Part shown: in pieces, positions 24,339 through 33,033 of the stretch
Layout of the letters: each line of letters opens with the position of its first letter
Position numbering within the stretch: the stretch's first letter is position 1
NCBI GenBank assembly: GCA_910584055.1
Contig: CAJTZS010000002.1
Span: 1 to 64,000, forward strand
DNA from: an uncultured Muribaculaceae bacterium
GTDB taxonomy: Bacteria > Bacteroidota > Bacteroidia > Bacteroidales > Muribaculaceae
DNA length: 64,000 nt
Direction of reading: 5' to 3'
Program-made: the position numbers and the translations under genes
The notes under the pieces: generated by a model
Database searches by the model: none
What the model was told of the DNA's origin: nothing
The model's input: the letters and a program-made list of their open reading frames with translations, nothing else

Positions 24339-26594
24339 TTATTTTGCTGTGAATGTGAGTGTTTGAAGATTCTCGCTGTCAGGTCCGACCATCACCTGGA
24401 ATTCTCCGGGATCGTAGTCATACTTAAGGTCTGCGTTGTAGTATTTCAACTTGTCAGCATTGATGGTGAATTCGACCCGCCTTGTCTCCCCTTTCGGTAT
24501 CAATACCCTCCTGAAATCCTTCAATTCCTTTACAGGACGAGCTATCTGAGCTACCGGATCACGGAGATACATCTGCACGATCTCCACTCCGTCATATTCT
24601 CCGGTGTTCCTGACGTCCACGCTCAGTGTAACAAAGCCGTCCTTCTCGAGAGTTGTCGAGCTAAGTTCCGGTTTCCCGTATTCGAATTTCGTATAGCTCA
24701 ATCCGTAGCCGAACGGATACAGCGGTTCATTCGTGCAGTCGATATAATTGCTGCAATACCTATTAAATATGGCATTGTCCGGATCCGGATGACTTGGGAT
24801 CAGATGGTTATAGTAAAGTGGAATTTGCCCTACATTTCTGGGGAAAGTCGCAGTCAGTTTCCCCTCGGGGCATTTCTCCCCAAACACGACATCCGCTATG
24901 GCATCCCCGGCTTCGCTTCCTGGAAACCACACGTTCAGAATCGCCATTATATTCTCAGCTTCCCAATCGAGGACAAGGGGACGACCCGTAAACAGAATCA
25001 AAACTATGGGCTTTCCCGTATCTGCTAATTTTTTCAACAACTCGCGCTGTGCGTCCGGAATAGTAATATCCACTCTGGAAGCGGATTCACCGCTCATTTC
25101 CGCCGCCTCGCCCATCACCGCAACGATGACATCCGAACTTTCGGCAACCGAGATAGCCTCCGAAAGCAGCCGGGCCTCGTCTTTGTCATATGGAACCGGC
25201 TTTATCCCCGTTGCATTTCGCTGCGTGACCTCATTATGATATATATTGGATCCCCTGGCGTAGAGTATATCTGCCTTATCTCCCGCCGCACGCCTGAATG
25301 CATCAAGGACCGTCACATGCTTTCCAGCCCAGGCCCAGCACCCTGACATATTATTTTCCACATCCGCAAGGGGACCGATAACCGCAATCCGTCCTTTCTT
25401 TTTCAAGGGAAGCAGATTGTTGTCATTCTTCAACAGTACAAAAGTCTGGGCTGCAATGTCTCTCGCTTCATTCCTGTGTGGTTCTGTAAACAACTCTGTC
25501 TCCGCTCGCTTATTGTCACAATATTTATATGGGTCATCGAAAAGACCGAGCTTTCTCTTTGCCTCAAGTACGCGCCGACATGCCCTGTCTATCATATCCA
25601 TTGAAATTTTTCCGGCAGCCAGGGATTGCTTGAGATATTTCACATACATTCCCGACACCATATCCATATCAATTTCAGCTACAATAGATTTCACAGCCGC
25701 ATCTTCCATTGAGGATGTTCCCATTGATGCTATTTCCGGCATAGAATTATAATCCGTAACCACGAGTCCCTTAAAATTCCAACGGTCACGAAGCATTCCC
25801 TGCGTCAGCCATCCGGCAGCTGTTGAATGCTGCCCGTTAATGAGATTGAATGAAGTCATAAGGCTCTCGCATCCTGCATCCACAGCCGCTTCATAAGGAG
25901 GTAGATAATAATTGAACATTCTTTCCTTGCTCATATCGACAGTGTTGTAATCCCTGCCTCCTTCAGCAGCTCCATAGAGCGCGAAGTGCTTGACACAAGC
26001 CATCAAGGTCGAGTCCGATCCCAGATTGTCTCCCTGATATCCCTCCACATACGCCTTTGCGAACATACAGCCGAGATACGGATCCTCTCCGGACCCTTCC
26101 GCTATGCGTCCCCAGCGGGGATCGCGACAAATATCCACCATCGGGCTGAAATTCCAGTTGATACCATCTGCCGTGGCCTCAATCGCCGATATTCTCGCCA
26201 TTCTCCTGACAGCGTCCGGATTCCATGAACATGAAAGAGCCAGCGGAATCGGGAAAATTGTCCTGTAGCCGTGAATCACGTCAGCTCCTACAAGCAAGGG
26301 GATGCCATGCGGACCGTTCTCCACTGCAAACTTCTGCAATTTTTTTATCTTTTCAACTCCGCTGACATTAAAGAATCCCCCTAAACTGCCGGTAGATATT
26401 AGCTTCTCAAAATCGCTTCCTTCTGTCAATCCCGTCTGTATATCACTGCCTACAGGGAGATTAAGCTGACCGATTTTCTCATCAACCGACATTATTGACA
26501 TGAGGCTGTCGATATAACCGGAATCCTTGTTGACAACGGCACAGACCGGGAATGCGGCCAGGCACAATATGGGGATTATAAACCTCCGTATCAT
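24339..26594 (-). CDS. GH3 family beta-glycosidase, exported
   Basis: 751 residues with a signal peptide (IIPILCLAAFPVCAV). The GH3 N-terminal barrel has GADVIHGYRTIFPIPLALSCSW, NFSPMVDICRDPRWGRIAEG and VKHFALYGAAEGGRDYNTVD. The nucleophile Asp is in GLVVTDYNSM near residue 285. Then follow the alpha/beta sandwich (VIVAVMGEAAEMSGE, with a candidate acid/base Glu) and a C-terminal fibronectin-III domain (FEYGKPELSSTTLEKDG). BglX-like enzymes release glucose or xylose from the non-reducing end of oligosaccharides. Its start overlaps the GH2 stop as ATGA, so they are coupled, and it is part of the 23-42 kb PUL. Periplasmic action is likely. Confidence 0.95.
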   Translation of the reverse strand: MIRRFIIPILCLAAFPVCAVVNKDSGYIDSLMSIMSVDEKIGQLNLPVGSDIQTGLTEGSDFEKLISTGSLGGFFNVSGVEKIKKLQKFAVENGPHGIPLLVGADVIHGYRTIFPIPLALSCSWNPDAVRRMARISAIEATADGINWNFSPMVDICRDPRWGRIAEGSGEDPYLGCMFAKAYVEGYQGDNLGSDSTLMACVKHFALYGAAEGGRDYNTVDMSKERMFNYYLPPYEAAVDAGCESLMTSFNLINGQHSTAAGWLTQGMLRDRWNFKGLVVTDYNSMPEIASMGTSSMEDAAVKSIVAEIDMDMVSGMYVKYLKQSLAAGKISMDMIDRACRRVLEAKRKLGLFDDPYKYCDNKRAETELFTEPHRNEARDIAAQTFVLLKNDNNLLPLKKKGRIAVIGPLADVENNMSGCWAWAGKHVTVLDAFRRAAGDKADILYARGSNIYHNEVTQRNATGIKPVPYDKDEARLLSEAISVAESSDVIVAVMGEAAEMSGESASRVDITIPDAQRELLKKLADTGKPIVLILFTGRPLVLDWEAENIMAILNVWFPGSEAGDAIADVVFGEKCPEGKLTATFPRNVGQIPLYYNHLIPSHPDPDNAIFNRYCSNYIDCTNEPLYPFGYGLSYTKFEYGKPELSSTTLEKDGFVTLSVDVRNTGEYDGVEIVQMYLRDPVAQIARPVKELKDFRRVLIPKGETRRVEFTINADKLKYYNADLKYDYDPGEFQVMVGPDSENLQTLTFTAK

Positions 26595-28387
26595 CTCTGT
26601 GAAAATTTAGTTATTAATTCTTTATTCGCCTTAGCTATGCGCTCCTGATCCACTTTAAGCACTTTACGGTCATATGTCATAAGGCCGTTAACCTCGATCT
26701 CCACATCCGTTGTCTGTGTATAGACCGCTCCCGTATAGGCAATATCCGCGAGATTATTCAATATGTCGATATATTTAAGGTATTCATCCGTTACATCAGC
26801 CGCCGACTTGAACTGAATATAGCCCCAGTTGCGTTCGGGCGCCCATAGATGATCTTGCACTGCATACCCTATACCGCCATATTCCCCTATCACATTGGCC
26901 TTGCTTCTGTCGAGCATATATATCTTTGGTTCCGGATAATTATGGACATCCATGATATCGCCACAATCTGCGAAAAAATTCCCTCCGCTCGCCGAGTTAA
27001 CCAGCCGTGACGGATCATAACGTTTGGTCCACTCCGCGATCTCTACGGTGTTATATTGCCCCCAGCCCTCATTGAACGGCACCCACACCGCAATGCATGG
27101 ATAATTGCGCAACGCATCGATGATTTCACGCCATTCTTTTCTGTATGTCCTGTCACTGACCTCCGACCTTTTGAATTCTTCTCCTCTATGGAAATTATAA
27201 TTCTGCCAGTGATAGTTGCAGACATCCCCGCTCGGCATATCCTGCCAAACCAATATTCCATTCCGGTCGCAATATTCATACCATAGTGCGGGTTCCACTT
27301 TGATATGTTTACGAATCATGTTGAATCCCAGATCTTTTGTCTTTTCTATATCATAGACCATTGCCTCATAAGTCGGGGCCGTATACAGTCCGTCGGGCCA
27401 CCACCCCTGGTCAAGAGGCCCGAAATGGAAAATATCCTTATCATTGAGCGTGAACCTGACCATCCCTTTCTCATCCGGGCGCATCCCTATCTTGCGCATC
27501 GCCGCGTAGCTGTCTATCCGGTCCACAACCTTGCCATTCTCCAGAAGGGATATTCTTAAATCATAGATATGGGGATTCTGCGTATCCCATAGCTTAACAT
27601 TCTCAGGCATGAAGACGTCTATCTCCTGCGAAGGTTTCCCGCACCCTGAAGCGACAGCCTTGCCATCGTCAAGAACATCTATTCTCACCAAACCGGAGCC
27701 GGCATCCGCCGAAACCGTAAACTTACGGGAGTCTACATCTGGGGTCACTATCAAAGACTTTATATGGTTCTTCGCCACAGGCTCAAGCCAAACTGTCTGC
27801 CATATACCCGTCACCGGGGTATACCATATAAGTTCCGGCTTGCGGAGCTGCTTCCCTCTCGGCTGCGTTCCCCCATCGGTCGGGTCATATACCTTCACAG
27901 TCAGATTATTCACACCGCTTTTAACAGCATCAGTTATATCGAATGAAAATGGTGTATACCCGCCTTCATGCAATCCTATCAGCACATCGTTTACCCATAC
28001 CGTCGCCTGCCAGTCGACGGCGCCGAAATTCAAAAGTATATTCTCCCCTCTCCAATTTTTAGGGATTGTAAACTCACGTTGATACCACAGGATGCTGTCT
28101 GCCCCTACACTGCGTTGCACTCCCGACAACCGGGATTCTACAGCAAACGGCACAAGTATCTTATCTTCGAATGATTTTGGCTTTTCTCTGTTTTTTGAAG
28201 TAATCGCATAATTCCATTCTCCATTAAGATTCATCCATTCGGTCCGTTTCATCTGAGGCCGAGGATAAACATCCCAAGGTTTATCATGTGACACTTTTGA
28301 AGTCCATTCCGTATCCATGTTGCCATTGGCCGCTGAAGACAGAAAATTTATAACAAAGACACAAATGAAAAGAAAACTTATCTTCAT
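26591..28387 (-). CDS. GH2 family glycosidase, exported
   Basis: 598 residues: signal peptide, jelly-roll sugar-binding domain (WYQREFTIPKNW, WVNDVLIGLHEGGYTPFSFDI), Ig-like domain, and TIM barrel. The acid/base Glu is in VPFNEGWGQYNT, near residue 438. The nucleophile Glu is in NVIGEYGGIGY, near residue 515. It is a short GH2 like the beta-galactosidase/beta-glucuronidase relatives in Bacteroides PULs. Substrate cannot be read from sequence. It follows an intra-operon hairpin (28405-28451) and is coupled to the GH3 gene. Confidence 0.93.
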   Translation of the reverse strand: MKISFLFICVFVINFLSSAANGNMDTEWTSKVSHDKPWDVYPRPQMKRTEWMNLNGEWNYAITSKNREKPKSFEDKILVPFAVESRLSGVQRSVGADSILWYQREFTIPKNWRGENILLNFGAVDWQATVWVNDVLIGLHEGGYTPFSFDITDAVKSGVNNLTVKVYDPTDGGTQPRGKQLRKPELIWYTPVTGIWQTVWLEPVAKNHIKSLIVTPDVDSRKFTVSADAGSGLVRIDVLDDGKAVASGCGKPSQEIDVFMPENVKLWDTQNPHIYDLRISLLENGKVVDRIDSYAAMRKIGMRPDEKGMVRFTLNDKDIFHFGPLDQGWWPDGLYTAPTYEAMVYDIEKTKDLGFNMIRKHIKVEPALWYEYCDRNGILVWQDMPSGDVCNYHWQNYNFHRGEEFKRSEVSDRTYRKEWREIIDALRNYPCIAVWVPFNEGWGQYNTVEIAEWTKRYDPSRLVNSASGGNFFADCGDIMDVHNYPEPKIYMLDRSKANVIGEYGGIGYAVQDHLWAPERNWGYIQFKSAADVTDEYLKYIDILNNLADIAYTGAVYTQTTDVEIEVNGLMTYDRKVLKVDQERIAKANKELITKFSQR

Positions 28388-28404
28388 ATTATCTGGCTTA
28401 TATC

Positions 28405-28451
28405 CAAGAGTGACTACTCAGTCCTTATGGGGAACTGAGTAGTCACTCTTG
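28405..28451 (-). other. Perfect intra-operon hairpin without T tract
   Basis: Eighteen-pair perfect stem: CAAGAGTGACTACTCAGT (28405-28422) and its complement (28434-28451) around an 11-nt loop. It fills most of the spacer between the SusE/F-like gene and the GH2 gene. No run of T follows on either strand, so mRNA processing or partial termination is more likely than a full terminator. Confidence 0.8.
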
Positions 28452-28458
28452 AAATTAT

Positions 28459-29979
28459 TTAGTTTTTTAAACATTTAGAAGCGGTGCCATCACTATATTT
28501 GATGATGTATATTCCAGACGGCAACGAATCCTCATTATCGACACGAATACCCTGGATTGTAAAGATTCCGACTACCGAGCGGATGCCATCTTTCGCCACA
28601 GATTCCACACCGGACTGAACGTCGCCGATCTCTGACATTTTCACGGGGGTGAAAGTGGCGGTGTTTTCATTCTTGTCAAATACTATATGATATGATCCCG
28701 GAGTGAACGTTCCGGGGCCGGATGTGTCGAAATTATATGTCCCCCCAATACCGTCAGCACCTTTTACAGTATATCCGGTCGCAGGAGACACAACGGTATC
28801 CCAATTGGCCTTCGCTTTATATCCTCTGAACATGAATCCATTTTTAAGGTATAGATTAGTCTCGAACACTCCGGGGGCAGTGTTGACACAACATACGTAA
28901 TCCCTCGGTTTCTGCCATCCCCATCCGCTATTTTCATTTCCGTATGCTGAAAAATCCTCCGCAAAAGCACCCGATGTGGCGGGATGGGCAAAATTCGCGC
29001 CTGTGAGAAACAGAACATCCTCATCGAACGAGGTTTTATCAATTCTCTCGACATATATAAGCTCCCGCTCGTTGGCATAGGAAATCCTGTAACGTCCGTC
29101 AGGGGCTGAAAACTCGTAACCCACACCTCGGTTTATAAAATATTCGGGCTGCAGGAGATATCTGAGATGTCTGATATTTGCGAATTCAACCATTTCTCCC
29201 TTTTTCAGATTAAGTTCTGCCGAGTAATAGGAATGGCCTTCGATTACTGACTTTTCCATCTTGACCCCATTGACGGAATATTCTTCAGCAGACGTTTCTT
29301 CGCCGGTAAGTTCTATTAGGCAGCATGTTCCCTTGGACACATCAAATTCAAGTGTATATACTCCCGGAGTAAATTCCCATGCCGATATAAAATCGCCTGT
29401 CGGGTGTGAATTACCGGTATTTCCATCAATCCAGAAAGCCTTTTCTATTGAAGAAGCCGGATAAGGGGTAAAAATATTACTTCCAAATGACGCATCGCCA
29501 TCCCAGCTCCTTCGGTTGAAAGATTTGAAATCGAATCCTTCGTCAAGCCGTAGTGTAACACGATACGCATTGTCCGACACACGGTTACACATAAATATTT
29601 TTGGCAGATCCATAGACCAGCCCTGCTGCACTTTATTTTTCGGATGACCGATGCCGGCTCCCGTTATCCAGATGGTTTCAGGGAATTTCATGTCCGGGTT
29701 GGCGATGTGAAGGACACCGTCTGCATAATATATGTTATAACTTCCATCAAGTCCGAGGAATGTCGCCGAGCCACTTCCTGTCACTGAGAAGAATTCAGGC
29801 TGGAGCATCTCCGCCGCACTTTTATCAAACCCGCTGAATGTAACCTCTGATCCTTTGGTGAGCATTAGGTTCACTTGTTTTACATCATTGATGACCTGCA
29901 AGTCGGAACCATTGATTTTCTGGGCGTTGCAATTGAGTATACTCAGCAATACCGTCATTACTGCAATAGATTTTTTCAT
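28459..29979 (-). CDS. SusE/F-like surface glycan-binding protein, two-module
   Basis: 506 residues: signal peptide (VLLSILNCNAQ) and two repeats of about 210 residues, each with LQPEFF or LQPEYF, a YRISYA/YNIYYA strand, and a motif ending in a Gly-rich HP (ITGAGIGHP, LTGANFAHP). An aromatic-rich SusE/F-type fold with GF-FKSF and an end FTPGVYTLEFD or FTPGSYHIVFD follows. The C-terminal 55 residues (IFTIQGIRV, SGIYIIKYSDG) are a sorting-like domain. It probably sits outside the cell and binds the PUL glycan. A Cys near residue 17 (LNCNAQ) could be a lipobox but is weak. It lies 25 nt after its three-module paralogue. Confidence 0.85.
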   Translation of the reverse strand: MKKSIAVMTVLLSILNCNAQKINGSDLQVINDVKQVNLMLTKGSEVTFSGFDKSAAEMLQPEFFSVTGSGSATFLGLDGSYNIYYADGVLHIANPDMKFPETIWITGAGIGHPKNKVQQGWSMDLPKIFMCNRVSDNAYRVTLRLDEGFDFKSFNRRSWDGDASFGSNIFTPYPASSIEKAFWIDGNTGNSHPTGDFISAWEFTPGVYTLEFDVSKGTCCLIELTGEETSAEEYSVNGVKMEKSVIEGHSYYSAELNLKKGEMVEFANIRHLRYLLQPEYFINRGVGYEFSAPDGRYRISYANERELIYVERIDKTSFDEDVLFLTGANFAHPATSGAFAEDFSAYGNENSGWGWQKPRDYVCCVNTAPGVFETNLYLKNGFMFRGYKAKANWDTVVSPATGYTVKGADGIGGTYNFDTSGPGTFTPGSYHIVFDKNENTATFTPVKMSEIGDVQSGVESVAKDGIRSVVGIFTIQGIRVDNEDSLPSGIYIIKYSDGTASKCLKN

Positions 29980-30004
29980 AATTAGTTGTCTATGGTATTA
30001 TTTT

Positions 30005-32011
30005 TTATTTTAATGATATCTTTATAGCCGACACCGTTTTAGCATTGGTGTCAACGATCACGCGATAAGTTCCCGGCGTAAAGTTCACACCTGAACTGAA
30101 ATTTATATCCGACGGATTGAAAATACCGTTGCAGGCATCGAGATTATATGAATTAGCCTGCACGACGTCAGTCCATGAACCTTTGTCGGAATAGAAACGG
30201 AACATAAATCCGGGGTTCAGGCGCAACGTCGTCTCATATATCCCATTGCCTTTTGAAACGCATGCTATATAATCTTTCGGATCATCCCATCCCCATTCTC
30301 CGTTGACTTTGCCTGCATACTCATTTGAGAACGCTCCGGTACCGGCGGGGTGAGAGAAGGCCCATCCCGTGATCCACAGGTGTGACGGATATTGCGTCTC
30401 TCTTGTCGGTTCCATGTATATCCTTTCCGTGACAGGATTATAAGAGAGTCGATAGTTACCCGACGGCGCTATGAATGTTATGTTCCCTTCTTCGTGGGAG
30501 AAATATTCAGGTTGCAGCCCATATTGCGGTTTCGGGAAACCTTTGAATTCCATTTGTTGTCCCTGTTCCAGATTTACACTCACATACTGCCATCCGCCTG
30601 TATTGTCCGAAAGGGTTGAACCATTTACGGATTTTGAAAGGTCGATATTATCGATGTCTACCGTACCTACAAGATATGATATCCGTCGAGTCAGATCGAA
30701 CCGGATTGTATAGACTCCCGGCAAAAAATCTTTTCCGGGCCTGATATCCCCGTCACAGTGAGAAAATCCATTCGCGTCTTCAAAAAATGACTTCTCAAGA
30801 ATACCTGACGAAACGGGTGTGAGGAGGTCACTGCCATAACCTGCATTCCAATCCCTTGCCTTGAACGACTTTATATCAAATCCGGCTTCAAGATAAATAC
30901 GGGCTTCAAAAATATTGGGAGCGACACGACGGCATATATAAGAGTTACCCGGTTTGTTTATATCCCATGTATTCGAGCATGAAAAATTCAAGGCGGGATG
31001 TCCGAATCCTGTCCCGATAAGTATCAGGGCGGAAGGATAGGCCGCTGTCGGGTTGTAAACGTAGATCACGCGTTTTGAAATGTCATAACAGAGATAGTAT
31101 TCGCCGGTGTCCCCTATAAATTCAGCATTACTGCCATTGAAATTATCGAACCAGTCACTCTGCAGCATTCTCTCCACATCCGCAGGGAAGCCTTCGAATT
31201 CAACCGATCCGCCATTGGTCAGAACAATTTTTGCACTAATCATGGACGGCACCTCGGGATTGGCGACAAACGGAATTCCATTTACGCTTACAGAAGGTAT
31301 GGTAATATCAATATCCAACGGTTCGGCCGAGACCGTTCCTTGCTCTGTATCGACAGTGAACCGATATGTCCCTGCTGAGAAGAGGGCTCCCGGAACAAAA
31401 TCGTTCGATCCGTTTTTATCGAGAATAAGAGGAGTGGCGATCTCCATGTTTCCGGCATGTATCTCGAAGCCCCAGCTGTGATATTTGAAAAATTTTATCG
31501 CCCCGGCTTCGCTTAAATAAACGGTAATCTGATATGTACCGTCATCTTGACGCGGACAGACAAGCATATCCTTCGCATTGTCAATTGTCCAGCCGTCTGT
31601 GGTTACAGAATGGGCACCGGGATGTCCCCATCCTGCACCGCACATCCATATCGCATCGGGATGCGAACCCTCACGCTTGTCAACATAGATCATCCTGCTG
31701 TTGCTGTCATAGACAAAAGTATATGTTCCCGACGGCCCTGAGAATATATAATTTCCCTCTGCGTCTTTACTGAACCAGTCAGGCTGAAGTGCAAGGTCAA
31801 GCCGCTCGATTCCCGCGAAATTTATTTTCTCTCCTTTCGTTACAGTCAACGTCTTGCCCGAAGCATGGTCATATGCCTCCTCGTCAAGTTCCATCCCGTT
31901 GACAGTGACCACCTGGGGATCGGGCCATTCCGGCCAGTTGCTCCATTCGCTGTTTTTATCTGCGCACGAACAAATCAGTGTCCCTAACGCAAAATATATG
32001 AACTTTCTCAT
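30005..32011 (-). CDS. SusE/F-like surface lipoprotein, three-module
   Basis: 668 residues. Signal peptide with lipobox TLICSCAD. Three tandem modules of about 210 residues, starting near residues 38, 240 and 455. Each begins VNGxxL, contains LQPDWF, LQSDWF or LQPEYF, and then the motif MCGAGWGHP, LIGTGFGHP or ITGWAFSHP. All end with FxxGTYRFTVD-like strands. These are repeats of the same unit found twice in the next gene. Such proteins are anchored on the cell surface beside SusC/SusD and bind glycan. Its ATG overlaps the stop of the upstream gene (ATGA). Confidence 0.88.
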   Translation of the reverse strand: MRKFIYFALGTLICSCADKNSEWSNWPEWPDPQVVTVNGMELDEEAYDHASGKTLTVTKGEKINFAGIERLDLALQPDWFSKDAEGNYIFSGPSGTYTFVYDSNSRMIYVDKREGSHPDAIWMCGAGWGHPGAHSVTTDGWTIDNAKDMLVCPRQDDGTYQITVYLSEAGAIKFFKYHSWGFEIHAGNMEIATPLILDKNGSNDFVPGALFSAGTYRFTVDTEQGTVSAEPLDIDITIPSVSVNGIPFVANPEVPSMISAKIVLTNGGSVEFEGFPADVERMLQSDWFDNFNGSNAEFIGDTGEYYLCYDISKRVIYVYNPTAAYPSALILIGTGFGHPALNFSCSNTWDINKPGNSYICRRVAPNIFEARIYLEAGFDIKSFKARDWNAGYGSDLLTPVSSGILEKSFFEDANGFSHCDGDIRPGKDFLPGVYTIRFDLTRRISYLVGTVDIDNIDLSKSVNGSTLSDNTGGWQYVSVNLEQGQQMEFKGFPKPQYGLQPEYFSHEEGNITFIAPSGNYRLSYNPVTERIYMEPTRETQYPSHLWITGWAFSHPAGTGAFSNEYAGKVNGEWGWDDPKDYIACVSKGNGIYETTLRLNPGFMFRFYSDKGSWTDVVQANSYNLDACNGIFNPSDINFSSGVNFTPGTYRVIVDTNAKTVSAIKISLK

Positions 32012-33027
32012 TTGTCGGAATATTTGTTAAGCAGACCATTATATACACTTTCGGGTATCCTGACTATGCACCCGTGACGCGCGCCGGGACGTGAAGTGCC
32101 GTCTCCAACCATAGGACCTATGAACGAATTCTCCACCCATGGACCATCCATGCTCCATGAAGTGAACATCTGATAGGAAAATGGATTCCTGTCATAAGAC
32201 TCTGCAAGAATTGCATGACGGCCGTCCGGGAGTTGCGTATAAGCCGGAGCTTCCCTCAACAGGTCAAGAGGAGTCACCGGTTCTCCGGGATTTGTATAAG
32301 GACCTGTAAGATTATCGGACATTGCGATTCTCACCGTCTTACCGGTCAGGGGCGCCTCTTCGCGACTCCGCTCATCTTTGAGTATCGCATAATATTTGCC
32401 ATTGATTTTTCTGATAATAGTATCTATAATCGACATCGATTCATCAGCACCGGTGAAATTGAAAAGGAGTTTCGGCTTGGTATATGTCTTGAAATCCTTG
32501 GTCAGGATATAAAGCGTCCTCATGCTTTGCCAGTCGTTGGTATTCTTCACGCGGCATCCATGCCAACTGATGATATACTGCCCGGAATCTTCATCATAAA
32601 ATATTTTGGGTGCGCCATAATCATTGACCGCATAAAACCCTATCTCGTCCGCATCATCGAATATCCTGTTGTCAAGGTAAGTAATGTCCCAGTTTATTAA
32701 ATCTTCGGAACGCCATAATGCAAGAGGCATCACGCCGATCATATAATATTTGCCGTCGCCACCCCGACATATATCCGGATGACCCTTGTAACCCATGTTG
32801 ATCACATCTCCTTTGTTTAGGGTCTGCCAGTTGTAGCAGTCTCTCGATATCGCATAGTGGATTTTATAATAACGGGCATTCGTGATGAATGCAAACAGAT
32901 AGCCTCCGTCTTGCACTTCTTCATGCTCTATTTTATCTATGGCCGGAGTGAGGTCGTTGCCACATGCCGTTAAAGTAAAGCAGACGGCAAGCGTTGTTAT
33001 TATACTTTTGAATAAATGTTGTTTCAT
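32008..33027 (-). CDS. Five-bladed beta-propeller glycosidase (GH43-like), lipoprotein
   Basis: 339 residues with lipobox FTLTACGND. The rest reads as a beta-propeller with repeated short strands (YKIHYAISRDCYNWQTL, GGDGKYYMIG, LWRSEDLINWDITYL, SGQYIISWHG, INGKYYAILKDER). The SDNLTGPYTNPGEPV and YTQLPDGRHAILAES pieces are typical of GH43 and related clan GH-F/GH-J enzymes. An exo-acting arabinosidase, xylosidase or galactosidase is possible, and a GH117-like role cannot be excluded. The catalytic triad was not assigned with confidence. Between susD and the SusE/F-like genes, with 6-nt and minus 4-nt spacing. Confidence 0.75.
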   Translation of the reverse strand: MKQHLFKSIITTLAVCFTLTACGNDLTPAIDKIEHEEVQDGGYLFAFITNARYYKIHYAISRDCYNWQTLNKGDVINMGYKGHPDICRGGDGKYYMIGVMPLALWRSEDLINWDITYLDNRIFDDADEIGFYAVNDYGAPKIFYDEDSGQYIISWHGCRVKNTNDWQSMRTLYILTKDFKTYTKPKLLFNFTGADESMSIIDTIIRKINGKYYAILKDERSREEAPLTGKTVRIAMSDNLTGPYTNPGEPVTPLDLLREAPAYTQLPDGRHAILAESYDRNPFSYQMFTSWSMDGPWVENSFIGPMVGDGTSRPGARHGCIVRIPESVYNGLLNKYSDK

Positions 33028-33033
33028 GATGTA

